The translations under genes and the position numbers were made by a program. Under the pieces are notes generated by a model that ran no database searches, had not been told where the DNA came from, and saw nothing but the letters and a program-made list of their open reading frames with translations. A stretch of DNA of 64,000 nt from Eoetvoesiella caeni (GTDB lineage Bacteria; Pseudomonadota; Gammaproteobacteria; Burkholderiales; Burkholderiaceae_B). Of the stretch, positions 16,427 through 25,274 are shown in pieces. The stretch is taken from contig NZ_QNRQ01000002.1 in assembly GCF_003315175.1 (NCBI RefSeq), forward strand, positions 186,001 through 250,000, read 5' to 3'. Positions within the stretch are counted from its first letter, which is position 1; every line of letters begins with the position of its first letter.

Positions 16427-17275
16427 ATGAAATTGATTTCTTACCAACACGCAGGAAAAGCACGCTTTGGTGCAGTCGTCAACGATGAAGTCGTCGAACT
16501 GAGCGGCCGTCTGGCTGCACCCGATTTGGCCGCGCTCATATCCGACGCCGGGCAGCTTGAACAAGCCAGGGCCATCGCGGCCCAAGGCGTGTCCGACTAC
16601 AAACTGGCCCAGGTCGACCTGGATCCAGTCATTCCACAACCGCGCAAAGTCGTATGCGTAGGCATCAACTACGTCAAGCATGCCGAAGAGGCCGGGCGCA
16701 AGGTCGGCGAATACCCCGTCATTTTCCAGCGCTACTCTGAAACCGTGCTGGCCCACGGCAAGCCGCTGCTGCGGCCCAAGGTTTCGACGCATTTCGACTT
16801 CGAAGCGGAACTGGCTGTCGTCATCGGCAAGGGCGGCTCGCACATCGACGCGGCCAACGCCATGGAACACGTTGCTGGCTACACCTGCTTCAATGACGCC
16901 AGCGTGCGCGACTGGCAGTTCCATACTCACCAATACGGCATGGGCAAGAATTTTCGCGCCACCGGCGCCGTCGGCCCGTGGCTGGTTACCGCCGACGAAA
17001 TCCCCGACTACCGCAAGCTGAGCATTCAAGGGGTGTTGAACGGAAAGATCATGCAAGAAGGCAAGCTGTCGGAACTGGCCTTCGATATTCCGGCGCTTAT
17101 TGCCTATATTTCGCAGGCCTTGCCTTGGCATCCCGGCGACATCCTTGCCACGGGCACGCCCAGCGGCATCGGCTTCAAGCGTACGCCTCCCGTCTTCCTG
17201 AAAGACGGCGACACCTACGATGTCGTCATTCCGGGCGTAGGCACCTTGTCCAACCCGGTGGCGGACGAAGCCTGA
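16427..17275 (+). CDS. Fumarylacetoacetate hydrolase family protein
   Basis: A 282-residue FAH-fold enzyme. The N-terminal domain (about residues 1-60) precedes the catalytic domain, which has VCVGINYVKHAEEAGR, a metal-binding FEAELAVVIGKGG (acidic ligands) and GTPSGIGFKRTPP near the end. Family members hydrolyse or decarboxylate C-C bonds of ring-cleavage products such as fumarylpyruvate or 2-hydroxyhepta-2,4-diene-1,7-dioate. The ATG at 16427 is used; the earlier codon at 16415 would be TTG. It is first in an operon with the MhpA-like hydroxylase (92 bp gap) and the cupin. It has a paralogue at 25823-26683. Likely controlled through the palindrome at 16344. Confidence 0.9.
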   Translation: MKLISYQHAGKARFGAVVNDEVVELSGRLAAPDLAALISDAGQLEQARAIAAQGVSDYKLAQVDLDPVIPQPRKVVCVGINYVKHAEEAGRKVGEYPVIFQRYSETVLAHGKPLLRPKVSTHFDFEAELAVVIGKGGSHIDAANAMEHVAGYTCFNDASVRDWQFHTHQYGMGKNFRATGAVGPWLVTADEIPDYRKLSIQGVLNGKIMQEGKLSELAFDIPALIAYISQALPWHPGDILATGTPSGIGFKRTPPVFLKDGDTYDVVIPGVGTLSNPVADEA

Positions 17276-17367
17276 CGGCGCGCAGCACCCATAATAAATA
17301 AAAAGCACAGAATGCACGGCGCAACAATGCGGCGGCATTCCTGCGCTACCCAATCCAAGGAGACACT

Positions 17368-18957
17368 ATGGATTTCGATTTGGCCATCGTTGGCCTGGGA
17401 CCGGTGGGCGCCGTGGCGGCCAACCTTGCCGGGCAACAAGGCTTGAAAGTGCTGGCTGTCGACAAGCTGGCGCAAATCTACGACAAGCCGCGCGCCTTCG
17501 GCCTGGACCATGAGATCATGCGCGTATTCGGCAATATCGGCATAGCCGGCGATATTGCCAAGCACATCATGCCTTACCGTCCCAGCGAATACCACACGTC
17601 TGGCGCGCGCGTCCTTAAGCGTATCGTTGCAGCCAGCCCGCCTTTCCCTCTTGGCTGGGAAGCCAATTATGTCTTTTCCCAACCGGCCATCGAAGCCGCG
17701 TTGCGGCAAAAAGCCCAGTCCAATCCCAATATCCAGGTCGAGCTGGCCACGACCGTTCTGGATACCGTACGCATGGAAGGCGGGCATGAGCTTCATCTAC
17801 GTGCCGCTTCGGGCGAAGAACGCCGCATTACCGCGCGCTATGTGCTGGCATGCGACGGCGGCTCCAGCCCATTGCGGGCCAAGCTGGGCCTGGAAATGGA
17901 AGACCTTCTGTTCGACGAACCCTGGCTGGTGGTGGATGTGCTGGTCGATCCGAACGCGGTCGATCGGCTGCCGGCCACCAATATCCAGTACTGCGAAACC
18001 GAAAGGCCCTGCACTTATGTCGTAGGGCCGGGCCGCCACCGGCGGTGGGAGTTCATGATCAACCCGGGCGAAGCGCCTGACGAACTGGCACAGCCGCAGG
18101 CGGTTGAAAAGCTGATGGCCCGCTGGCTGGCCCCGCATGAATATGAGTTCTGGCGCGCTTCGGCTTATCGCTTCCATGCCTTGGTGTTGCGGCGCTGGCG
18201 CGCCGACAATATTTTCTTTATGGGCGACGCCGCCCACATGACGCCGCCTTTCATGGCCCAGGGAATGTGCCAGGGCATACGCGACGCGGCCAACCTCATC
18301 TGGAAACTTGCCCTGGTCAATAAAGGCCATGCCCCCGACAGCCTTTTGAATTCTTACGAACAAGAGCGGATTCCGCATGTGCGCCACACCACGCTGGTTG
18401 CCAAAGAGCTTGGCCGCGTGATCTGCGAAAGGGATCCGGCCAAAGCCGCGCTGCGCGACGAGCGCATGCTTGCCGAGATGGAAAGAAATCCCGCGCCCAC
18501 AATACGCCAGTCGCTTATTCCAGGCCTGTCCTGCGGGTTTGTCGCCGCAGCCGGCCAGGCCAGCGCCCAAGGCGACCTGTTCCCGCAACCCATGGTCAGC
18601 AATCGCAATGGCCAAGCCGGCTTGCTGGACGAGGTTACCGGCATGTCTTTCCGGCTGGTCGTCGCGCATGACGCCGATTGCTCTTCATGGCAACAGGCGG
18701 CCAGCCATTGGCAACGCCAAGTGGGCATACCCTTGGTCCTGATCAGGCTGGCCGAGGGCCAGAACCCGTCTGATCTACAGCACGACTTTGATGTTCTGGA
18801 AAGCGACGGCGTCTTGAAGAAATGGATGGCGGACCGCGAATGCAAAGTCGTGCTGGTACGCCCCGATCACTATGTATACGGCGCGTGCGCCACCTTCGCG
18901 CAGGGCACGGATTTATTACACCATCTACAACAACACCTGGCCACAACCACGGCTTGA
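17368..18957 (+). CDS. FAD-dependent aromatic hydroxylase, MhpA-like
   Basis: A 529-residue class A flavoprotein monooxygenase with the FAD Rossmann motif GLGPVG at residues 9-14, the DG motif LACDGGSSPLRAKLG in the middle and FFMGDAAHMTPPFMAQGM in the second FAD motif. The long C-terminal extension after about residue 390 has the thioredoxin-like shape seen in MhpA and phenol hydroxylase-type enzymes. MhpA turns 3-(3-hydroxyphenyl)propionate into the 2,3-dihydroxy compound; here only 'ring ortho-hydroxylation' can be claimed. AAGGAG precedes the ATG at 17368. It sits between FAH and cupin genes, which fits a route of hydroxylation followed by ring cleavage. Confidence 0.85.
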   Translation: MDFDLAIVGLGPVGAVAANLAGQQGLKVLAVDKLAQIYDKPRAFGLDHEIMRVFGNIGIAGDIAKHIMPYRPSEYHTSGARVLKRIVAASPPFPLGWEANYVFSQPAIEAALRQKAQSNPNIQVELATTVLDTVRMEGGHELHLRAASGEERRITARYVLACDGGSSPLRAKLGLEMEDLLFDEPWLVVDVLVDPNAVDRLPATNIQYCETERPCTYVVGPGRHRRWEFMINPGEAPDELAQPQAVEKLMARWLAPHEYEFWRASAYRFHALVLRRWRADNIFFMGDAAHMTPPFMAQGMCQGIRDAANLIWKLALVNKGHAPDSLLNSYEQERIPHVRHTTLVAKELGRVICERDPAKAALRDERMLAEMERNPAPTIRQSLIPGLSCGFVAAAGQASAQGDLFPQPMVSNRNGQAGLLDEVTGMSFRLVVAHDADCSSWQQAASHWQRQVGIPLVLIRLAEGQNPSDLQHDFDVLESDGVLKKWMADRECKVVLVRPDHYVYGACATFAQGTDLLHHLQQHLATTTA

Positions 18958-18975
18958 ACCAAAGGAGCAACCTCA

Positions 18976-19536
18976 ATGACAAGCACAACTGCCCCAAAAT
19001 CCATCCGCCGCGTTGTCGTCGGCAGCAAAGACGGGGTGCCCACGGTACTTAGCGACGCCAGCTCGGTTCGAACCTTCGAACACCTGCCGACATTTTCGAA
19101 CACACTGATCTGGACGACGCCTTCCGTTCCCAAGGTCGGCCCGCACCAGCTTGCGGCGGACCCGGTACCGTCCAATACCAATTTCCTGCCGCCCCCGGGC
19201 GGCACCAGCTTCATGATAGTGACCTTCCCGCCCGAGGCGCAAATGGCCGATCCCTCTTTCGATGGTGCAAGCTTTGGCGCGGAGGTCGCCGCAAAAGTAC
19301 CGGGGCTGGCGCAAACCTTCGAGCGCGAAGATCCCACCATGCACACCACCGATACAGTGGACTATGGCGTTGTGCTTGAAGGCGAAATCTGGCTGGACCT
19401 GGGCGGCGAAGAGGTTCACCTGAAGCAGCACGATGTTGTCGTCCAGAACGGCGCCCGGCACGGCTGGCGCAACAAAAGCAACAATCCGGTCATGATGCTG
19501 TTCGTGCTGATAGGCGCGCAGCGCCAGGCCAGCTAA
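18976..19536 (+). CDS. Cupin domain protein
   Basis: A 186-residue protein with one C-terminal cupin barrel: the second half has TTDTVDYGVVLEGEIWLDLGG (motif 1 region, lacking the full set of histidines) and QNGARHGWRNKSNNP (motif 2 with one His). Such single-cupin proteins are frequent in aromatic-degradation operons, but their reaction is usually unknown; the sparse metal ligands make a true dioxygenase uncertain. AAAGGAG precedes the ATG, 18 bp after the hydroxylase. It ends the plus-strand operon and converges with livF at 19600. Confidence 0.82.
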   Translation: MTSTTAPKSIRRVVVGSKDGVPTVLSDASSVRTFEHLPTFSNTLIWTTPSVPKVGPHQLAADPVPSNTNFLPPPGGTSFMIVTFPPEAQMADPSFDGASFGAEVAAKVPGLAQTFEREDPTMHTTDTVDYGVVLEGEIWLDLGGEEVHLKQHDVVVQNGARHGWRNKSNNPVMMLFVLIGAQRQAS

Positions 19537-19599
19537 ACCAGGCCGCACATTGCGGTACTGCGCAACACCACCGCCGTTGAGCAGCACCGCAAATAAAGC

Positions 19600-20307
19600 C
19601 TAGCCGCCCAAGTACGCCTTGCGCACGGCTTCGTCATTCAGCAAGGCGGCCGCGCTGTTGGTTCCTACAATGCGGCCCTGCTCCAGCAGATAGCCGCGGT
19701 CGGATAATTGCAAGCTGCGGCGCGCATTCTGTTCGACCAGCAAAATCGTGACATCGGCCTTGCGGACCTGCTCCAGCGCCTTGAACAGCTCGGACACCAT
19801 CAAGGGCGAAAGACCCAGCGAAGGCTCGTCCAGCAGCAGCACGTCGGGCGCGGACATGAGGGCGCGGCCTATGGCCACCATTTGCTGCTCGCCCCCGCTC
19901 ATGGTGCGCACCGCTTGCGACAGGCGTTCGCGCAGCTTGGGGAACAACTGCAGCACTCGTTCAAGGTTGTTGCGCTCTTGCGGCCGCGCCCGCTTGGGGT
20001 AAGCGCCCATGAACAGGTTCTCGCGCACGGTCAGTTCGCCGAACACCCCGCGCCCTTCGGGCACCAGGGCAATTCCGGCTTCGACCCGCTCGAAATCCTT
20101 CAGGCCCGAAAGAGGCTGGCCGTTCAGGACTATGCCGGCATCCTGCGAGACCTGCATCAAGCCTGAAATGCTGCGCAGCAAAGTGGATTTTCCCGCGCCG
20201 TTGGCGCCCAGCACACTGACGACCTCGCCTTTGGCCACATGCAGCGAAACGCCGTCCAGCGCCTTGTGCATGCCGTACCAGGCACTAAGCCCGTTGATCT
20301 CAAGCAT
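19600..20307 (-). CDS. livF: Branched-chain-type ABC transporter ATP-binding protein LivF
   Basis: A 235-residue ABC ATPase of the LivF type. Walker A is GANGAGKST, the signature is [16 protein letters not shown] and Walker B is [12 protein letters not shown]. It drives uptake with LivG, LivM, LivH and the binding protein encoded upstream. The start at 20307 has GGAG eight bases upstream and overlaps livG by 8 bp; the ORF extends further to 20385 without need. It is the last gene of an eight-gene minus-strand operon starting at 26683. Cargo is probably an aromatic or aliphatic acid, judged from the enzymes in the operon. Confidence 0.92.
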   Translation of the reverse strand: MLEINGLSAWYGMHKALDGVSLHVAKGEVVSVLGANGAGKSTLLRSISGLMQVSQDAGIVLNGQPLSGLKDFERVEAGIALVPEGRGVFGELTVRENLFMGAYPKRARPQERNNLERVLQLFPKLRERLSQAVRTMSGGEQQMVAIGRALMSAPDVLLLDEPSLGLSPLMVSELFKALEQVRKADVTILLVEQNARRSLQLSDRGYLLEQGRIVGTNSAAALLNDEAVRKAYLGG

Positions 20308-21031
20308 GGTCGTCTCCGAGGTAGGCGCGCACCACTTCGAGGTCGGACAACACATGGGCCGGCGTGCCATAGGAAATGGGCGCACCGGCCGTCATGACAA
20401 CGCAATGGTCGCAAAGCGAGCGCACCGCTTCAAGGACATGTTCAACCATAAGTATGGAAATATCTTCATCTTTAAGCGAACGCACCAGGGCGATGGCATC
20501 GATCAGTTCGGTGGGGTTGAGCCCCGCCAGCCATTCGTCCAGCAGCAAGACCTTGGGCCGGCCCGCCAGGGCTCGGGCAAGCTCTACTTTTTTCTGGTCC
20601 ATGTAGGCAAGCTGGCCGGCTTCTTTGCCTGCATAGCCCGACAGCCCGACTCTTTCGAGCAGAGCGTCGGCCTGGCGCGCCGCCTCGCGGCCGAACAGCC
20701 GGCCATTGGTGAAGGCCATGCCGGCCACAACGTTTTCGCGCACCGTCATGGTATTGAACAGGCGGACCAGCTGAAAGGTGCGGCCCACACCATGATGGGT
20801 AATGCGGTAAGCGGGCGAACCGGCGAACTCGTGGCCATTGATTTTTACCGAACCGGAGTCAGGCGCCAGCACACCGCTTATAAGATTCAAGGCGGTGGTC
20901 TTGCCGGAACCATTCGGACCCAGCAAGCCCACGATTTCGCGCGGCCGGATCTGAAGCGACAGGCCGTCCACGGCCTTCAGGCCGCCGAAACGGCGCGACA
21001 ATCCTTGCACGTCAAGCAGAACGTTACTCAC
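20300..21031 (-). CDS. livG: Branched-chain-type ABC transporter ATP-binding protein LivG
   Basis: A 243-residue ABC ATPase. Walker A is GPNGSGKTT, and the family-typical GRTFQLVRLFNTMTVRENV follows. The signature is degenerate: LAYMDQKKVELARAL replaces the LSGGQ-like motif, as in many LivG proteins. Walker B is LLLDEWLAGL, with Trp-Leu after the Glu in place of Pro-Met or Pro-Ser. GTG start at 21031 with a very strong AAGGAGGGG site; it overlaps livM by 8 bp. Partner of LivF in the heteromeric ATPase. Confidence 0.91.
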   Translation of the reverse strand: MSNVLLDVQGLSRRFGGLKAVDGLSLQIRPREIVGLLGPNGSGKTTALNLISGVLAPDSGSVKINGHEFAGSPAYRITHHGVGRTFQLVRLFNTMTVRENVVAGMAFTNGRLFGREAARQADALLERVGLSGYAGKEAGQLAYMDQKKVELARALAGRPKVLLLDEWLAGLNPTELIDAIALVRSLKDEDISILMVEHVLEAVRSLCDHCVVMTAGAPISYGTPAHVLSDLEVVRAYLGDDHA

Positions 21032-21941
21032 GGCCCCTCCTTAGCCTCTTGGGCACGGCCAGGAATCCGCCAGGCAGCAAATAGACGACAAACAAGAAGA
21101 TGGCTCCCAGCACCAGGCTGAATTGGTCGGGAAAATACTTGGAAATGATTTCGAATGCCAGCACCATGGGCACAACCCCAAGCACGGGCCCGAAATACAT
21201 GGCTATGCCGCCCAACAGCGCCATCACGACCACCTGGAACGAAACCAGGGAGTTGAAGGCGATAGAGGGTTCTATATAGGTCCAGCGCGGCGCCACAATG
21301 GCACCGACCACCGCCATGACCATGGATGTGGCGACAAAGACAATGAGCTTTACCGCCACCGTGTTGATGCCGCAATTGCGGGCGGCGGTTTCGTCCTCGC
21401 CGATAAGGCGCAGCGCAAAGCCCAGGCGGGAACGCGCCAGCCAGGCTCCCAGCACCCACACCACGGCAAGCAGCGCCAACAATTGCCAGTAGATTTGCGC
21501 GGGCGTGACCTCCAGGAATATGTAGCGCCCGACCGAACCCTGGATGGTGGATTCGTACCAGGTAACCAGTTGGCGGATCATCTCGGCCACGCCGAAGGTG
21601 AAGATGACGAAGTACATGCCCGACAGGCGCAGCGTGCACACGCCGATGACCAGCGCAAGAAGGCCGCCGGCCAGGGCCGCAGCCACCAGCAAGACCGGCC
21701 AGGGCAAGACTTCGGACCATGCCGCCACGGCATAGCAGCCCACGCCGAAGAACGCAGCCGTAGCCAGAGAAACCAGGCGTGTCGTGCCGCAAAAAATGCC
21801 CCACACCGTTGCCAGGTTGGCGTACAGCAGCAGGTTGATCATGAACGAAGTGGTGTAGTCGTTGCCCAGCTGCGGCGCGAACGCCAGAACCGCCAGCAAG
21901 ACCAAAGAGACCACCGTGAAGAGGATTTGGCGTTGATTCAC
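21024..21941 (-). CDS. livM: Branched-chain-type ABC transporter permease LivM
   Basis: A 305-residue integral membrane permease with roughly nine to ten hydrophobic segments and the conserved GQRLAGxxx-like EDETAARNCGIN cytoplasmic loop typical of LivM. The GTG at 21941 overlaps the TGA of livH (GTGA) and is preceded by GGGAGGG, so it is preferred over the long upstream extension to 22088, which reads through livH in another frame. Forms the transmembrane channel with LivH. Confidence 0.9.
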   Translation of the reverse strand: MNQRQILFTVVSLVLLAVLAFAPQLGNDYTTSFMINLLLYANLATVWGIFCGTTRLVSLATAAFFGVGCYAVAAWSEVLPWPVLLVAAALAGGLLALVIGVCTLRLSGMYFVIFTFGVAEMIRQLVTWYESTIQGSVGRYIFLEVTPAQIYWQLLALLAVVWVLGAWLARSRLGFALRLIGEDETAARNCGINTVAVKLIVFVATSMVMAVVGAIVAPRWTYIEPSIAFNSLVSFQVVVMALLGGIAMYFGPVLGVVPMVLAFEIISKYFPDQFSLVLGAIFLFVVYLLPGGFLAVPKRLRRGRE

Positions 21942-22813
21942 CGCGCCACCCTCCCGAAAAGGCCAGCCGGCTTGAAGATGAGCACAAGCAGGAAGATGGC
22001 GTAATTGGCCGCCAGGGTCAGGCCCGGATCGACATACGCCGAGACGAAGCTTTCGACGACGCCCAACAGCAAGGCCGCTACAACGCAACCGGCAAAATTG
22101 CCGACGCCGCCCATGATGACCACGATCAGCGCTTTCATGGTGAACAGCACGCCCATGGTGGCGTTGAAGGTAGAGAACATACTGATAAGCACGCCTGCCA
22201 TGGCCACCAGCGCCGTTCCCAGCGCAAAGCCGAGCATGGCAATGCTGATGACGTTGATGCCCACCAGCGGCGCCGCCGCCGGATTGACCGCCACGGCGCG
22301 CAGCGCCGTACCGACCCGCGTGCGCGTAAGCAGCAGGTACAGCAGCCCGCTAAGCACGACGGCCACGCCCAGCACCAGAAGGCGATTGGCCGCTATGGTC
22401 GTACCCAGGAAGTCGATGGGCACCGACAGAAAGGAATAACTGAGGTAGTTGCCGCCGAACAAGGCCAGCATGATGCCTTGAATGACAAACAGCAGCCCGA
22501 ACGTGGAAAGAATGCTGTCGGCCTCGAGTTCGTCGCGGCTGCGCGCGCGGCGCACCAGCGGCAAAAAGGCATAACGGTACAGCACGGCGCCCAGGGCCGC
22601 GGCAATGGGCGCGAGCAGTACCGTGGAAATTAGCGGGGAAATCCCCATGCGGGTAAACAGGACCAGCGCAGCCAGCGCGGCGGCAATCAGCATCTCGCCA
22701 TAGGCAAGATTGAGAATGCGCGCCACGCCATACTGCAGGTTGAGGCCCAGCGCAACCAGCGCATAGGCCCCACCCAAGGTCAGCCCGAAGATCAGGGCAT
22801 CGGTGATGGGCAT
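21938..22813 (-). CDS. livH: Branched-chain-type ABC transporter permease LivH
   Basis: A 291-residue membrane permease starting with LIFGLTLGGAYALVALGLNL, the usual LivH opening, and containing the MKALIVVIMGGVGNFAGCVVAALLLG loop near the C terminus (described by its key residues GGxGNxxG). About eight transmembrane helices. The start at 22813 has CCGGAG five bases upstream and lies 12 bp after the binding-protein stop. Pairs with LivM. Confidence 0.91.
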   Translation of the reverse strand: MPITDALIFGLTLGGAYALVALGLNLQYGVARILNLAYGEMLIAAALAALVLFTRMGISPLISTVLLAPIAAALGAVLYRYAFLPLVRRARSRDELEADSILSTFGLLFVIQGIMLALFGGNYLSYSFLSVPIDFLGTTIAANRLLVLGVAVVLSGLLYLLLTRTRVGTALRAVAVNPAAAPLVGINVISIAMLGFALGTALVAMAGVLISMFSTFNATMGVLFTMKALIVVIMGGVGNFAGCVVAALLLGVVESFVSAYVDPGLTLAANYAIFLLVLIFKPAGLFGRVAR

Positions 22814-22825
22814 AAAGACTCCGGC

Positions 22826-24046
22826 TCAGGCCTTCCAGACAGGTTTTGCAATAACCGGCTTTACGCCTTCCTGGTTTGGAGCCACGCCGTGGAATACGCC
22901 GCCCTGCCACTGGCCCACCAGCCAGCTGCCCGTCATGATGTGGTTCTTGAAGGTAAGCGGGCCGGTTATCGTGTCGAAGGTCGTGGAGTTCAGTACCTTG
23001 ATGATGGCCGGACGGTCGACCTTGCCGACTTTTTCGATGGACTGCTGCAATGCCTGCAAGCCCGAATAGCACAGCGCGCTGACCCAATGGTCGGGCAAGG
23101 TGCCGGTAAGCGCTTTGTGGCGCGCGGTGTAGTCGGTGATTGCCTGCGAATGCGGATTCCATCCGCCAGGTCCCATCACGCCTTCGATGGCGTCGCCGAA
23201 CTTGGCGGGATAAATCGCCAAGGCCGTGCCTACGCCGGCATAGAACACTTTAGGATTGAAGCCGCGCACCCGAGCCGCGTCGGTCAGGGCGAAGGTATCG
23301 GGCGGATAGCTGAATGCCAGGAAGACATCGGGGTTCTTCTGCTGTGCGGCAGCAATGATGGGGGTCAGGTCTTGCGTGGCAATCGGATAACCAGCGTCGT
23401 AGACGATCTCGAATTTTTCCTTGGCCAAGGCGGCACGCGCAGCTTTGGAGAGCTCCAGGCCGAACTGGTCGGTAACGTTGACCACCGCGACCTTGTTGCC
23501 GATTTTTCCGGCCGTGCGCAAGTCTTTCAGCACCCCGACAATGGCTTCGCCGTACGGAGTTGCCGGCTGCAGCAGCGAAAAAATGTTGTCCCAGCGCTTG
23601 ACCAATTCAGGCATGCGGTCGGTAATAAAGCTGGGTGCAATCATGGGGAAGTTGCCCCGATGAAAGGCCGGCGCCACAGCCATGTTCATGCCCGTGCCCC
23701 AAGGCGGCAGCAGGAAGTCCACCTTGTCCTGGCTGACCAGGCGATCGACCGCCCTGACCAGTTCTTCGGACTGGCTGCGATCGTCGTACTCGACGACTTC
23801 GATGGGCAGCTTTTTACCGCCCATGTTTATGCCGCCGGCCTTGTTGACGTCGTCAACCCACAGGCGGTAGTTTGGAATCTGCGAAGCGTTGGCGCCGCCC
23901 GTGAAAGGCCCTGTCTTGGAAATGGCCCAGCCCACCTTGATGGACTTGCGTTCGGCCTGGGCGCGTACGACGGCCGGGGCCGCCGCCATGGCGGCAACAG
24001 CGCCCGCTGTGCGGACAAAATTTCGTCTAGTTATGCGAACTGTCAT
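22826..24046 (-). CDS. Liv-type substrate-binding protein with Tat-like signal
   Basis: A 406-residue periplasmic binding protein of the LivJ family. The signal contains RRNFVR followed by a hydrophobic alanine-rich stretch and ends near VVRAQA, so export by the Tat system is likely. Mature motifs include GWAISKTGPFTGGA and VNVTDQFGLELS. The start at 24046 has GGAGACATGC before it. It is directly upstream of livH and supplies specificity to this transporter. The family belongs to receptors for amino acids and also aromatic or amide ligands; the operon's enzymes favour an aromatic acid. Confidence 0.9.
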   Translation of the reverse strand: MTVRITRRNFVRTAGAVAAMAAAPAVVRAQAERKSIKVGWAISKTGPFTGGANASQIPNYRLWVDDVNKAGGINMGGKKLPIEVVEYDDRSQSEELVRAVDRLVSQDKVDFLLPPWGTGMNMAVAPAFHRGNFPMIAPSFITDRMPELVKRWDNIFSLLQPATPYGEAIVGVLKDLRTAGKIGNKVAVVNVTDQFGLELSKAARAALAKEKFEIVYDAGYPIATQDLTPIIAAAQQKNPDVFLAFSYPPDTFALTDAARVRGFNPKVFYAGVGTALAIYPAKFGDAIEGVMGPGGWNPHSQAITDYTARHKALTGTLPDHWVSALCYSGLQALQQSIEKVGKVDRPAIIKVLNSTTFDTITGPLTFKNHIMTGSWLVGQWQGGVFHGVAPNQEGVKPVIAKPVWKA

Positions 24047-24067
24047 GCATGTCTCCTTGATATTTTT

Positions 24068-25186
24068 TTAAGGGTTTATAACGTAATTGCTAAAACCACC
24101 ATTCCGGTTTTCTATGCCCGAAATTGCTTCGTTGACCTGATCCAGCGGGAACCCGACCTGCTCGAAAACAGACATATCCAAAAGGCCCGATGCCGCCATG
24201 TCGGCCATGTCTTGCCCCTCGCCAGAGGTGAACCAGCAAGAGCCTATCATGGATTGTTGCAAATCCATCATGGTGTGCAGGTCAAGCGGCACGCCCCCTG
24301 CTGTTGCGCCAATATCCACCGCTTTTCCGCCATGCTTGAGGGCGCGCATGCTGGCCAGCAAGGTGTCGTGGCCGGCTCCCGGGCCCAGGCAGTCGACGTA
24401 AACGTCGACTCCGGCCCCGTCCGTAAGCCGCTGGATCCACGCGTCGATGGGCTCGCCGTCGTTCAGGGACTTGACCTCAATGCGGTTTGGAGCAAGCGCC
24501 TTCACACGATTAAGCAGTTCCATGTTGCGGGCCGTGCCGAAAATGCGTGTGGCGCCCATGGCCAGGCCGAACAGGGCGCCGCCTATGCCCAACGTGCCGC
24601 TTATGCCATTGACCAGCAGCGTCGTGCCCGGCCGTACACCGCCCTTGCGCAAACCCGCATAAGCCGTGCCCAGGTAACCGAAGCGGGCCGCCTGGTCGTA
24701 GCTTACGCTGTCGGGCAATCCCACCAGCGAGTACTGGGGCGCCGTCATGTATTCGCCCAGGCCGCCGTACGGATAGTCTTCGAACATCTTCATGGACTTG
24801 TCGGAAAAACCGAAATAGCCGTTGAAGGTCCAGTATTCGCAATTGGTATGGCGGCCGTCGCGGCACGCACGGCAACCGCCGCAATACCGGCCCGGATTCA
24901 CGTATACGCGGTCGCCCGGCTTCCAGGCATGGACCTGCGAGCCCACCGCCACGATCTCGCCGGCCGGGTCCAACCCGAAAATAGCCGGCAGCGGGGGCAG
25001 CGGCCTTTCGGGAAACCATGTGGTCCAGTTGCTGAGGATATTGCCCAGGTTCGGCACAATACCGCAGGATTTCACGCGCACCAGTACGTCGTTCGAGCCG
25101 GGCTCGGGCATTGGGACTTGCTCGATTTTCATGGCCTCGCCGACGGCGTGCATACGGGCGGCTTTCATGGTCTTGGGTAACGACAT
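24068..25186 (-). CDS. Zinc-binding alcohol dehydrogenase family protein
   Basis: A 372-residue medium-chain dehydrogenase/reductase. The catalytic domain has VKSCGIVPNLGNIL where GxCHTD is usual, so the Cys remains but the following ligand pattern is unusual. DPAGEIVAVG stands in place of GHE (the Glu is kept but His is missing). The structural zinc loop CGGCRACRDGRHTNC is intact. The coenzyme site GISGTLGIGG is recognisable. The altered catalytic zinc site suggests a non-classical or zinc-independent reaction. AAGGAG precedes the ATG at 25186. Lies between the VOC gene and the transporter genes in the operon. Substrate unknown. Confidence 0.84.
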   Translation of the reverse strand: MSLPKTMKAARMHAVGEAMKIEQVPMPEPGSNDVLVRVKSCGIVPNLGNILSNWTTWFPERPLPPLPAIFGLDPAGEIVAVGSQVHAWKPGDRVYVNPGRYCGGCRACRDGRHTNCEYWTFNGYFGFSDKSMKMFEDYPYGGLGEYMTAPQYSLVGLPDSVSYDQAARFGYLGTAYAGLRKGGVRPGTTLLVNGISGTLGIGGALFGLAMGATRIFGTARNMELLNRVKALAPNRIEVKSLNDGEPIDAWIQRLTDGAGVDVYVDCLGPGAGHDTLLASMRALKHGGKAVDIGATAGGVPLDLHTMMDLQQSMIGSCWFTSGEGQDMADMAASGLLDMSVFEQVGFPLDQVNEAISGIENRNGGFSNYVINP

Positions 25187-25274
25187 CTTGTCTCCTTCTT
25201 TGTACGGGCTTGGGGCATGGCCCCGTTTTTGAATTGTTTATACCGGGGCTGGACCTTGGCCGACCAGCTGGAGT

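Noticed and set aside
22889-25180. A 763-codon open frame on the plus strand, antisense to the binding-protein and alcohol dehydrogenase genes
   Set aside because: Codon-bias shadow of two clear minus-strand genes; no start signal and no recognisable domain.
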